Positions 1 through 8,875 of a stretch of 64,000 nucleotides of DNA are shown piece by piece. The translations under genes and the position numbers were made by a program. The DNA lies in assembly GCA_037447335.1 (NCBI GenBank), contig JBBIGV010000008.1, positions 1-64,000 on the forward strand. Direction: 5' to 3'. The notes beneath the pieces are model-generated. The model had not been told where the DNA came from, searched no databases, and saw nothing but the letters and a program-made list of their open reading frames with translations. The first letter of the stretch is position 1. Every line of letters begins with the position of its first letter. The DNA is from JBBIGV01 sp037447335. Lineage in GTDB: Bacteria; Bacteroidota; Ignavibacteria; Ignavibacteriales; Ignavibacteriaceae.

Positions 1-50
1 TTTTACTTACATCAGGATCTGTTTGGATTTATCCCATACTTAAATAAAAA

Positions 51-71
51 AGCCGGGCTGTTAACCCGGCT
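51..71 (-). terminator. intrinsic terminator of gdhA
   Basis: A perfect 7-bp stem, AGCCGGG pairing with CCCGGCT around a 7-nt loop, lies 22 bp past the gdhA stop. Read on the minus strand it is followed by a T run (the plus strand shows six A's just before it), which is the layout of a rho-independent terminator. Confidence 0.8.
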
Positions 72-93
72 GAAAGAAGATTCCGTTAGGATA

Positions 94-1434
94 TTATACT
101 AATCCCTGATCGAGCATTGCATCGGCAACTTTAAGGAAGCCTGCAATGTTAGCGCCCGCAACATAATTCCCGGGCATACCGAAACGTTCAGCGGTGGTTA
201 AACAGGTTTCATGAATTCTGATCATAATTTCATGTAAACGCTTATCAACTTCTTCTGCTGACCATGGGAGACGCATACTGTTCTGTGACATCTCGAGACC
301 TGATGTTGCAACGCCGCCGGCATTAGCTGCTTTTCCGGGTGCAAACAACACGCCTGCCTGAATAAGAAGCTTTGTTGCCTCAATGGTTGTAGGCATGTTA
401 GCCCCTTCACTTACACAGATGCAGCCATTTTTGATAAGTTCCTTTGCATCCTCTTCATAAATTTCATTTTGAGTAGCGCAAGGCATAGCAACATGTACTT
501 TAACACCCCAGGGTCTTTTACCGGGGAAGAATTCAACGCCAAAAGTATCGGCATAATCCTTAACTCTGTCATTAGCGCTGGCTCTTAGTTGAAGCATATA
601 ATCAACCTTTTCGCCTTTAACACCATCGGGGTCGTAAATAAATCCATCCGGACCTGAAAGAGTTACGACTTTTCCACCGAGCTGGTTTATCTTTTGCACG
701 GCGCCCCATGCAACGTTGCCAAAGCCGGAAACAGCGAACAATTTGCCTTCGACTTCATGGCCCTTGGTTTTAAGCATTTCCTGTGCAAAGTAAACAGCGC
801 CAAAGCCGGTGGCTTCCGGTCGGATCAGCGATCCGCCCCAATTCAATCCTTTGCCGGTAAGTACGCCGGTGAATTCATTTCTCAATCTTTTATACTGACC
901 AAACATAAAACCAATTTCGCGGGCGCCAACGCCGATATCTCCCGCAGGAACATCTGTATCGGGACCGATATGTCTGAACAATTCTGTCATAAAACTCTGG
1001 CAGAACCTCATTACTTCGTTATCGCTTTTACCTTTCGGATCGAAATCGGAGCCGCCCTTGCCTCCGCCCATTGGTAAAGTTGTTAAACTGTTTTTAAACA
1101 CCTGTTCGAATGCAAGGAATTTTAGAATTCCGAGATTAACGGAAGGGTGGAATCGCAATCCGCCTTTGTATGGTCCAATAGCGCTGTTCATCTCAATTCT
1201 GAAACCGCGATTTACATGCACTTCTCCCTGATCATCCATCCATGGTACGCGGAACAGAATAACACGTTCAGGCTCTACCATTCTTTCAAGTATTTTTGCT
1301 GATTTGTATTCCGGGTGCCGCTCAAGAACTATTTCAAGAGACTCGACAACCTCCTGAACCGCCTGGTGAAATTCCGGTTCACTCTGGTTTTGCTGTTTTA
1401 CTTTTGCTAACAGATTATTGATATATTCGGACAT
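94..1434 (-). CDS. gdhA: glutamate dehydrogenase (hexameric, NADP-type)
   Basis: Interconverts 2-oxoglutarate plus ammonia and glutamate in the cytoplasm, usually in the assimilatory direction for this class. The 446-residue length fits the small hexameric enzymes. Visible signatures are GGLRFHP (91-97), the glycine-rich active-site segment PMGGGKGG (121-128) with the catalytic Lys at 126, PAGDIGVG near 165 with the catalytic Asp, and the dinucleotide-binding GFGNVAWG near 238. The coenzyme preference is inferred from overall family resemblance. The gene stands alone with its own terminator downstream. Upstream on the same strand is a TTGACA-like box, and ACGAGG lies a few bases before the ATG. 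Confidence 0.95.
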   Translation of the reverse strand: MSEYINNLLAKVKQQNQSEPEFHQAVQEVVESLEIVLERHPEYKSAKILERMVEPERVILFRVPWMDDQGEVHVNRGFRIEMNSAIGPYKGGLRFHPSVNLGILKFLAFEQVFKNSLTTLPMGGGKGGSDFDPKGKSDNEVMRFCQSFMTELFRHIGPDTDVPAGDIGVGAREIGFMFGQYKRLRNEFTGVLTGKGLNWGGSLIRPEATGFGAVYFAQEMLKTKGHEVEGKLFAVSGFGNVAWGAVQKINQLGGKVVTLSGPDGFIYDPDGVKGEKVDYMLQLRASANDRVKDYADTFGVEFFPGKRPWGVKVHVAMPCATQNEIYEEDAKELIKNGCICVSEGANMPTTIEATKLLIQAGVLFAPGKAANAGGVATSGLEMSQNSMRLPWSAEEVDKRLHEIMIRIHETCLTTAERFGMPGNYVAGANIAGFLKVADAMLDQGLV

Positions 1435-2092
1435 AAATGACCTCGTTGGATTAAGTTTTTATTTTTTCCCTTAATAAAAGGGATTTCATTACTTGATATT
1501 TTTTGTTACTGTCAAGGCAGGGTAAAACAAAAATTTTTATTTTGCATTGCAAAACGTTTTTGCCGAAATACCTGTTTGAAGGCGCAGTAATATTAACATC
1601 AGGCTTAATGAACCTTGCAAACACAAAGTAATTTCAAATTTATTTTTCCCCTTACCGATTTTTTATTTGCTTCTCCGGCAGAAAAGATTTTTTCTGTTAC
1701 GGAATTCGTACTCTTCTCCATTCTTTTTGTATCCGCACTGTTGAGTATTATTTTTAATAACATAGTGCAGACAAAAACAATTTTTTCTTATTCAAACTTA
1801 CGTCTTTAAATAGTAAAAAGCCGCAATAATCGGCTGATATAGAGCGGTTTCCGGTAATTCCTGATAACCAAATCACAAAACGCATAAACCCACTGGCTGG
1901 AAATAAATGTTAAACAGCAATCATCTTACCTGGCTTAAATGGATTCAGAAGAGTTGAATGATTTTTATTTGATCAACCGGGGAAGTAAACCGCCATTCTT
2001 AAATAACACATTAACAAATGCATTTAAATAATTAGAATCTTTTTTAGCTATTCAATAGATTTCAAACAGTAATTCCAATGAAAAAGAGGTAA
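1435..2092. other. intergenic region, no convincing gene
   Basis: This 658-bp gap separates divergent gdhA and the M24 peptidase. A perfect small palindrome, CCCTT-AATAA-AAGGG, lies at 1468-1482 in the gdhA leader and could be an operator or mRNA hairpin. A weak hairpin (AGCCG/CGGCT) is at 1819-1835. The only open frame (1615-1809, TTG start) has no ribosome binding site and low-complexity hydrophobic content, so it is not called. The rest is AT-rich with nothing recognisable. Confidence 0.5.
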
Positions 2093-3286
2093 ATGATGTC
2101 TCTCCAAATAATGAAAGAAAAACTGAATCAGGCGGTTGAAATTCTTAATGAAAAAAACATTGATATGTGGATGACTTTCGTCAGAGAAAGTTCTGTTATA
2201 AAAGACCCAAGCATAGACCTTGTGGTTGGAATGAATGCAACCTGGCAATCAGCATTTATAATAAATAAAGACGGCGAAAAAACAGCGATCGTTGGTGAAA
2301 TGGAAATTGAAAATGTAGAGAGGCTGGGATTGTATGATAAAAAAATCGGGTATTTAAAATCTATCCGGGGACCTCTTCTTAACTACCTGGCAGATAAAAA
2401 GCCGGCGAATATTGCAATTAATTATTCTGTCAATTCTAATCTTGCAGACGGGCTTACACACGGAATGTATCTTATTCTAAAAGAACATCTGAAAGGAAGC
2501 GGGTTTGAAGGAAGGCTTATAAGCTCTGAAGAAATAGTTTCTGCGCTGAGAGGAAGAAAATCACCCGCAGAAATATTGATAATGCGGGAAGCCGCAGAAG
2601 AAACACTTAAAATTTTCGAAAGCGTTTCAAAATTTATTAAGCCGGGTAAAACCGAAATTGAAATAGCAACTTTTATAAAAGATATTGTGAACGAAAAAGG
2701 ATTTGAACTTGCCTGGGATGAAGACCACTGCCCTGCTGTATTTACCGGACCTGAAGCCGGAAGCGCACACTCCGGTCCGACCAACAGAAAAGTTGAACCC
2801 GGTCATCTCGTTAATATTGATTTTGGTATTAAGCACAAAGGTTATTGCTCTGATATTCAGAGAACCTGGTATGTGCTTCGTAATGATGAAACAAATGCAC
2901 CCGCCGAAGTGAAAAAAGGTTTTGAGATTATAAGAGATGCTATACAAATGGTTGCGGATAATCTGAAGCCGGATGTTCAGGGATGCGAAATGGACGACAT
3001 TGCACGCAATTACATTACACAGCAAGGCTACGATGAATATCCGCATGGTTTAGGGCACCAGCTTGGAAGAAGTGTACACGATGGCGGCGCGGGCTTATTT
3101 CCCAGGTGGGAAAAATACGGCAATACTCCCTTTATGCCCGTAGAAGAAGGTCAGGTTTTTACGATTGAACCGCGTTTATTTGTTAAAGGTTTTGGCACCT
3201 CAACTTTGGAAGAGGAAGTTGTTGTTACATCCTCGGGCAGTGAGTTCATAACAAATCCGCAGAAAGAATTGTGGCTGATAAGATGA
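2093..3286 (+). CDS. M24 family metallopeptidase (Xaa-Pro aminopeptidase-like)
   Basis: Predicted cytosolic dimetal aminopeptidase that removes N-terminal residues, probably ahead of proline. The N-terminal creatinase-like domain covers about residues 1-150 and the pita-bread catalytic domain about 160-397. All five metal ligands are visible in order: Asp in IDFGIK, Asp in CSDIQR, His in HGLGHQLG, Glu in FTIEPRL and Glu in TLEEEV. There is no signal peptide. AAGAGGT lies just before the first ATG; a second ATG follows immediately, so the start is uncertain by one codon. Substrate specificity cannot be read from sequence; proline dipeptidase is the alternative. Confidence 0.88.
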   Translation: MMSLQIMKEKLNQAVEILNEKNIDMWMTFVRESSVIKDPSIDLVVGMNATWQSAFIINKDGEKTAIVGEMEIENVERLGLYDKKIGYLKSIRGPLLNYLADKKPANIAINYSVNSNLADGLTHGMYLILKEHLKGSGFEGRLISSEEIVSALRGRKSPAEILIMREAAEETLKIFESVSKFIKPGKTEIEIATFIKDIVNEKGFELAWDEDHCPAVFTGPEAGSAHSGPTNRKVEPGHLVNIDFGIKHKGYCSDIQRTWYVLRNDETNAPAEVKKGFEIIRDAIQMVADNLKPDVQGCEMDDIARNYITQQGYDEYPHGLGHQLGRSVHDGGAGLFPRWEKYGNTPFMPVEEGQVFTIEPRLFVKGFGTSTLEEEVVVTSSGSEFITNPQKELWLIR

Positions 3287-3314
3287 AAATGATGAAAAAG
3301 ATTGCCAGAGTATT

Positions 3315-3920
3315 TTAAAACTCGCAATTTCGTTCATAAGCCTGATTAAGCAGGTTAATATATTCTGCCCAGGATAATTCTTTTGCACCGAACATTCTTA
3401 AGTGATCTGTAATGTACTGAACATCAATCAGCAGGAAATCCTTTTCTCTAAGTCTTTCGATTAGTTTAACCATTGCGGCTTTAGATGCCTGCGGAACAAA
3501 TGAGAACATAGACTCACCAAAGAAAGCACCTCTGAAACTGATGCCATAAAGCCCGCCAACCAGTTTTCCATTAAGCCATGTTTCAACGGTATGAACGTGT
3601 CCCCGTTTCTTTAAACGAAGATAAGCATTTATTAGTTTTTGATTTATCCATGTTGTTTTTCTATCGGCACAGGCATTTACAACGGAAAGGAAATCAGTAT
3701 CATATTTGAATTCAAATCCGGAATTCCCTATTTCCTTTCTTAATGAACGGGGAACATTATAATCATCAAGAGTGATTACAGCTCTTACTTCGGGGAGATA
3801 CCATTCAATAAGGTTTATTAAATGGTTATACATCGGGAAGGCTCCGCGCGCATAAAGCCTTATCATATTATCAGGTCTGAGGGCTTCATCCTCATTAAAT
3901 ATGAATTCTTTTTCACTCAT
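3315..3920 (-). CDS. aat: leucyl/phenylalanyl-tRNA--protein transferase
   Basis: Transfers Leu or Phe from charged tRNA to proteins with N-terminal Arg or Lys, marking them for ClpS-ClpAP degradation by the N-end rule. At 201 residues it has the family core: FPMY near 29, WYLPEVRAVI near 43, TTWIN, GHVHTVETW, and the highly conserved GGLYGISFRGAFFGESMFS. It converges on the M24 gene with 28 bp between stops. A TATTTTTG box (minus strand, 3985-3978) could be its -7 element, but no matching TTG is at the right distance. Confidence 0.93.
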   Translation of the reverse strand: MSEKEFIFNEDEALRPDNMIRLYARGAFPMYNHLINLIEWYLPEVRAVITLDDYNVPRSLRKEIGNSGFEFKYDTDFLSVVNACADRKTTWINQKLINAYLRLKKRGHVHTVETWLNGKLVGGLYGISFRGAFFGESMFSFVPQASKAAMVKLIERLREKDFLLIDVQYITDHLRMFGAKELSWAEYINLLNQAYERNCEF

Positions 3921-4092
3921 CCTTATATGAAGTTATTTTGCTGTAACCGAATTAAAAACGAATAAACTTTTTCTCATCAAAAATAACAACAAAGTATAAA
4001 AGAATAACACACAATACCCTACCGGCACAACATGAAGTCTGTATTAAAAGAAAAAAAAGTCTTTATCAAGAGAGAAGATCAATACAGAATAC

Positions 4093-4470
4093 TTACTCGG
4101 TGGAAGTCCGCCGGGCAAGCATCTGCTCAAGCCTTTTAATAGCCTTGTTCTCGAAAAGAGTTTCGATCATATCGTCAAAAGTTGAAAAGGGCATCAACTT
4201 TAAAACAAAGGTCTTGAATGAATTGAGGTTAAACATAGTAAGAGTTAAATGATCAATCCTCCTGATCTTTTCGAATTCAGCAGACCAATTGTCGGTTCGA
4301 AATTCATCATGAAGATCGAGGTAAACAAAGTCAGGGGTTTGCCTCTCGATAAAGCCGGCTACCTCTTCAGAAGAAGAAAAGCGGAAAGTCTCGTGTTCAA
4401 AAACTTTTCTGAATAATCTGCAGGAAAGACTTTTTCTGGATTTATCGGATATAACTAAAAATTTTCTCAT
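4093..4470 (-). CDS. receiver-like protein, probably degenerate
   Basis: 125 residues of uncertain function. The pattern is that of a response-regulator receiver fold: a beta-strand FLVISDKSRKS at the N-terminus where functional receivers carry an acidic pair, then PDFVYLDLHDE at 50-60, which matches the strand holding the phosphoacceptor Asp. Later receiver residues (the conserved Thr/Ser and Lys) are not obvious, and no output domain follows. The ATG is preceded only by an A/T run. It stands alone, with more than 170 bp on each side, and has no kinase neighbour. I infer a divergent, perhaps phosphorylation-independent, signalling or scaffold protein; the homology itself is tentative. Confidence 0.55.
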   Translation of the reverse strand: MRKFLVISDKSRKSLSCRLFRKVFEHETFRFSSSEEVAGFIERQTPDFVYLDLHDEFRTDNWSAEFEKIRRIDHLTLTMFNLNSFKTFVLKLMPFSTFDDMIETLFENKAIKRLEQMLARRTSTE

Positions 4471-4642
4471 TTTTTTTGTCTGCGGCAGTACAATTTGCCT
4501 GCCGGTAAAAAGTTTCTGTTAATTGAAAATACTTCTTATCTGAAACGTGAACTGGAATCTGTGGACTGAAAACTTTGAATTGCCCGTGCAAAGATAGTAA
4601 AATTTTTTAACTCACAAAACAGGAAGCGGAATCATTGAAAAT

Positions 4643-5374
4643 TCAGGCGTTAGTTCTCTTAATAAAATCAATAATAACAGAATCTTGAGAACGAACCAGT
4701 TCATTTATCTTTCCTTCAAAATAAATTTTGCCATCGTGCATCATTGCTATTTTATCTGCAACGTTTTTTACACTGTACATATCGTGTGTTACAACAATGG
4801 CGGTAACGCTCAATTTTTCGGTAAGTTCTTTAATAAGTTTATCAATTGAGTCGGACATGATTGGATCAAGCCCTGTGGTGGGTTCATCGTACAAAATATA
4901 ATCCGGGTTAGTGATAAGCGCACGAGCCAGCCCGACACGCTTTTTCATTCCGCCGGATAGCTCTGCGGGCTTTAGCTTTTGTGCACCGGGCAAACCAACC
5001 AGCTCAAGCTTTTCGGTTACCTGACGCTCAATTTCGAAAAGAGAAATCCCGTTAGATGACTCAACAAGCGGCAGTGCAACATTTTCTTCAACAGTCATTG
5101 AATCAAATAAAGCAGCACCCTGGAAAAGAAATCCGATCCGGCGCCGAAGCTGATATAATTCTTTTTCGGAAAGTTCGTTTATAATTTTGCCTTCAACTTT
5201 AATTGTGCCTCTGTCCGGTTTCAATAACCCAACTATGTGCTTTATCAAAACACTTTTGCCGCAGCCGCTTCTGCCGATAATAACAAGTGTTTCACCTTTG
5301 TTGATTGTAAGGTCAACTCCGTTAAGGACCTTGTTCTCACCAAAACTTTTGTGGAGGTCTTTTATCTCAATCAT
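4643..5374 (-). CDS. ABC transporter ATP-binding protein, MlaF/Mkl type
   Basis: ATPase of a lipid-trafficking ABC system; the family pairs with MlaE permease and MlaD MCE proteins to move phospholipids between membranes. With the start at 5374 it has 243 residues: Walker A GRSGCGKS (34-41), Q-loop FLFQGAALFDS, signature LSGGMKKR, Walker B YILYDEPTTGLDP, and the switch His in VTHDMYSV. The FQGAALFDS segment and LSGGMKKR are typical of MlaF. The frame stays open to a TTG at 5407, but the protein family begins at MIEIKDL. No MlaE or MlaD partner lies next to it; the neighbour is a divergent protease. Confidence 0.85.
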   Translation of the reverse strand: MIEIKDLHKSFGENKVLNGVDLTINKGETLVIIGRSGCGKSVLIKHIVGLLKPDRGTIKVEGKIINELSEKELYQLRRRIGFLFQGAALFDSMTVEENVALPLVESSNGISLFEIERQVTEKLELVGLPGAQKLKPAELSGGMKKRVGLARALITNPDYILYDEPTTGLDPIMSDSIDKLIKELTEKLSVTAIVVTHDMYSVKNVADKIAMMHDGKIYFEGKINELVRSQDSVIIDFIKRTNA

Positions 5375-5480
5375 AAGGATTATTTTATTCTTGTTAAAAA
5401 TAAACAAATCCAGGCATTTGCATTAACCATTAATGTGGAATTATTTAGATTAACATATCGAAAAAATCAGGAGTTTAAAA

Positions 5481-7895
5481 ATGAATTTACGAACCATCAT
5501 TCTTTCGTTATTTATATGTGGATTATCAGCAGCACAATCCGACTTTCATTCTTATTACAGCCAGAACTTTTTAGGCTTTACATCGCCGGGCGCAATGAAA
5601 TACGGGCTTTACGGGCATGATAATCCGGCTATTTTGTCAACACTAACACATCCCGATATTTACTTTGCGTGGAGCGATCTGGGGAAAAGATGGAACGACT
5701 TTAATCACTGGGGCTTGTTCCTCGCTGTTCCGAATGTTGGTTTTAGTGCTGTTACGACTAAAGCACCCGGCATTACGGTTACTGACTATAAACTTTCAAC
5801 CGGGTTTGGATCAAATGCGTTCGGAATCGGTTTCGGTTATGGATGGTCGGCAGGCGATTGGCAAAAAGCAGTTCGCTCAGATTTGTTTACAGCCGGTACT
5901 TTCTTCAGACCAAATCCTTATGCCTCCGTCGGAATAACCGGCTTTTTACCAACACGAGGCGAAGCTGAAGCTGCGTTTGATTTTGCTGTAAGACCATTTG
6001 GTAATGAAATTGTTTCGGTGTTTGGTGACTATGTGTATCGTAAAGACAGAAAGCTTAACGATATAAAATGGAGCGGCGGTATTTCGGTGGAGGCTCTTCC
6101 CGGCTTTCGCTTAACAGGAAGGTACTTCGACACAAAGTTTTTTAATGTTGGTCTGCACCTTAGTTTTGGATACATCGGAATTTCTTCTCAATCATCTTTT
6201 GATAAAGATAATAATCATTTAAGTAATATTTACGGCATAAGACTTGGCGGATATGACCGGAATATTTTTTCGTCTTTGTCAAAAAGAAATTCTTATGCAG
6301 AATTGAATTTGCTTGGACCGGTCAGATATCAGCGCTTCAGATTTTTGGATAACTCTAATACTCTATCAGGATTGATTGAACAGATTGATGCGGCAGCAAT
6401 TGATCCTTCCGTTTCAGGAATAGCAATTAATACTTCAGGAATGATGATTGACCGCGTAAAGCTTTGGGAGCTCCGGGAAAAATTGCGAGAGTTCAGAAAT
6501 ACCGGCAAAAAAGTTTTTATCTATATAGACAGAGCAGGAATGAACCAATACCACTTTGCAAGTATAGCTGATAAAATTGTAATTGACCCGCTCGGCATTT
6601 TAACGCTTGAAGGTTATGTGGCAGGAAGAACTTTTTTTAAAGGAACACTTGAAAAACTTGGTATCGGCTACGAGGAATGGCGGTACTTCAAATATAAATC
6701 TGCATACGAAAATTTCTCTGAAGAAAAGATGAGCGAAGGCGACAGAGAGCAGCGGCTGAAACTTATAAAAGATAATTATAATCTTGTAAGAAACGATATT
6801 GCTGAATCCCGCGGCATAAGCGGTGATGCTTTTGACGGGATGGTTAACAGTGTACCGATATATTTGTCAGAAGAGGCATTGCAAAAAGGATTGGTTGATA
6901 AGATCGGCAGATGGGAAGATTTAAAAGAACTTGTAAAAGAAACAGAAGGCGAATCAAAAAATTTTAGAAAAATTTCATCGCTTGAAAAATTTAAGCTGCC
7001 GGAAGATAATTATTGGGGCGAAAAACCTTCTGTTGCTGTGATCTATGCTTTGGGCGTTTGTGCAATGGACGAAGGCATTACAGCGCGCAAGCTTGTTAAT
7101 GATGTTAAATCGGCTGCAACGAATAATAATGTAAAAGCTATTGTATTCAGAATTGATTCACCGGGTGGCGATGCACTTGCTTCCGATCTGGTTGCTGAAG
7201 AATTACGTAAAGCCAAAGAGAAAAAGCCGGTGATAGTTTCTCAAGGGTCTGTTGCTGCTTCCGGCGGATACTGGCTTTCGATGTACGGCGATACCATTGT
7301 TGCCGCTGCAAATACCGTTACAGGTTCTATTGGTGTAATTGGTGGATGGTTCTACAATAAAGAGCTTAAAGAAAAACTTGGAATGACAACCGATCACGTT
7401 AAAGTTGGTAAACACGCCGATCTCGGATTCGGGTTTACAATTCCATTGCTCGGACTTTCCATTCCCGACAGAAACCTTTTGCCCGAAGAACAAAAAGTTG
7501 CAGAGAGCCTTATCAAAACATCCTATAAAGAATTTATAAATAAAGTTTCGTCCGGAAGAAATATGACTACTGAATCAATTGAAGAAATTGCACAAGGCAG
7601 AGTCTGGTCGGGCGCCGATGGAAAACGTATCGGGATTGTTGATGTTATCGGAGGACTTAACACCGCAATTGATATTGCTGTTGAACGCGCGGGTTTAACA
7701 GGAAAGGAGTATCATATAATAGAAATACCAGAAGCGCCCTGGATTGACTTTAGCAGATTTATGCCAAAAATTTTTGGTGTTGAGTTGAAGGAGAACGATG
7801 AGTTTATCGATCACATTAAATTCAGATTGAGGAATAACGGAATACCAATGCCTATCCTTCCGCTGGAAGACATGGAGCTAATAAACTCTCAGTAA
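5481..7895 (+). CDS. sppA: SppA-type signal peptide peptidase with N-terminal extension (peptidase S49)
   Basis: Serine protease of the S49 family, which degrades cleaved signal peptides. The 804-residue protein starts with a signal peptide (1-19, ending SAAQ). About 250 residues rich in Gly and aromatic amino acids in short alternating stretches follow, resembling outer-membrane beta-strands. Then come two S49 repeats, as in 67-kDa SppA. The catalytic Lys is K406 in KYKSAYE of the first repeat and the nucleophile is S594 in ASGGYW of the second, spaced much like the E. coli pair. The N-terminal extension is not part of classical SppA, so location and substrates may differ. It is divergent from the MlaF-like gene. 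Confidence 0.88.
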   Translation: MNLRTIILSLFICGLSAAQSDFHSYYSQNFLGFTSPGAMKYGLYGHDNPAILSTLTHPDIYFAWSDLGKRWNDFNHWGLFLAVPNVGFSAVTTKAPGITVTDYKLSTGFGSNAFGIGFGYGWSAGDWQKAVRSDLFTAGTFFRPNPYASVGITGFLPTRGEAEAAFDFAVRPFGNEIVSVFGDYVYRKDRKLNDIKWSGGISVEALPGFRLTGRYFDTKFFNVGLHLSFGYIGISSQSSFDKDNNHLSNIYGIRLGGYDRNIFSSLSKRNSYAELNLLGPVRYQRFRFLDNSNTLSGLIEQIDAAAIDPSVSGIAINTSGMMIDRVKLWELREKLREFRNTGKKVFIYIDRAGMNQYHFASIADKIVIDPLGILTLEGYVAGRTFFKGTLEKLGIGYEEWRYFKYKSAYENFSEEKMSEGDREQRLKLIKDNYNLVRNDIAESRGISGDAFDGMVNSVPIYLSEEALQKGLVDKIGRWEDLKELVKETEGESKNFRKISSLEKFKLPEDNYWGEKPSVAVIYALGVCAMDEGITARKLVNDVKSAATNNNVKAIVFRIDSPGGDALASDLVAEELRKAKEKKPVIVSQGSVAASGGYWLSMYGDTIVAAANTVTGSIGVIGGWFYNKELKEKLGMTTDHVKVGKHADLGFGFTIPLLGLSIPDRNLLPEEQKVAESLIKTSYKEFINKVSSGRNMTTESIEEIAQGRVWSGADGKRIGIVDVIGGLNTAIDIAVERAGLTGKEYHIIEIPEAPWIDFSRFMPKIFGVELKENDEFIDHIKFRLRNNGIPMPILPLEDMELINSQ

Positions 7896-7960
7896 CCGGT
7901 GATTTAACTAACATTTTATAGTTATATTTATTTTTATAAAAAAGATAAGGACAAATTTGT

Positions 7961-8875
7961 ATGCCAAATATTATTTCAGTTAAGGCTATTAATCGCAGAA
8001 AGCATTGGATTTCGGAAATTAAAAAGTTAAGTGGGAAATTCTTTGATGATACAGGAAGACTGGCGCTTGAACTCGAAAGCGAGTTGAATGAAAATGGCGA
8101 TAATGCACTCATTGATCACTTAAGATTGTGTGGAAGTATTCCTGAAGTATATAAGCACGATTCGAGAGAAGAGAAACTTTACAGCAAATATACCGATAAC
8201 CTTTTAGCCCTATCTTTTCAGAGGCTCGGCTTAAAGTCAGTTGTATTGTCTGATAGAGCAGATTCAGCTGATGTAGAAGCAGTTTCTAAGGATTTTAGTT
8301 TTGTTGCAGATGCAAAGGTTTTTCGGATTAGCCGAAGCGCAAAAAATCAAAAAGACTTTAAAGTTCAGGCAATGGATGGGTGGAAAAAGGGAAAACCATA
8401 TGCAATGATTGTTTGTCCGATTTATCAATTACCCAGTAAGACGAGCCAGATTTACCAACATGCAACCACAAGAAATGTTTGTATTTTTACGTATTCTCAT
8501 CTGGCTTTATTAGTTGATTATGCTCGGAAAAAAGGCAGATTCAAATCTTTAAAATTGCTAGGGAATATTTTTGAAATTATTTCTGTTCTGAATCCTTCAA
8601 AAAATGCTTTTGATTATTGGGTATCAGTAAACCGTACCATGTTAAATTATGATAAGATTATTCCCACACTTTGGAAGAATGAAAAGAGAGCCGCATTGGA
8701 ATCAATCGGTATAGCGAAAAAAGAAGGGTTGCGTTTTCTGGCAGGTGAAAGAGAACGAATTATGAGAATGGATCATAATCAAGCGATTGCAGAATTGATT
8801 AAAATTAATAAATTAGAGAGCAAAATCAGGGTCATAAAATCTATTGCAGATAATGGAATTTTGGAAATTAAATGA
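7961..8875 (+). CDS. HindIII-family type II restriction endonuclease
   Basis: Predicted homodimeric endonuclease that cuts unmodified AAGCTT or a related site. Its 304 residues compare with about 300 for HindIII. The core shows VADAKVF followed by SAKNQKDFKV, which closely matches my memory of the HindIII catalytic region. Asp117 and Lys119 correspond to D108 and K110, and Asp132 to D123, with the same 15-residue spacing. A later TSQIYQ segment and the FTYSHLA strand also fit. The stop overlaps the methyltransferase start (ATGA), giving a two-gene operon with the nuclease first. No mobility gene is adjacent. The family call is strong; the exact recognition site is inferred. Confidence 0.9.
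   Translation: MPNIISVKAINRRKHWISEIKKLSGKFFDDTGRLALELESELNENGDNALIDHLRLCGSIPEVYKHDSREEKLYSKYTDNLLALSFQRLGLKSVVLSDRADSADVEAVSKDFSFVADAKVFRISRSAKNQKDFKVQAMDGWKKGKPYAMIVCPIYQLPSKTSQIYQHATTRNVCIFTYSHLALLVDYARKKGRFKSLKLLGNIFEIISVLNPSKNAFDYWVSVNRTMLNYDKIIPTLWKNEKRAALESIGIAKKEGLRFLAGERERIMRMDHNQAIAELIKINKLESKIRVIKSIADNGILEIK

Noticed and set aside
694..1077. 127-codon frame antisense to gdhA
   Set aside because: It is a shadow of a clear glutamate dehydrogenase gene; no independent support.
1615..1809. 64-codon plus-strand frame between gdhA and the M24 gene
   Set aside because: TTG start without a ribosome binding site and low-complexity hydrophobic composition; no recognisable pattern.
1819..1835. 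AGCCG/CGGCT hairpin
   Set aside because: Weak stem, no gene to terminate, no T run.
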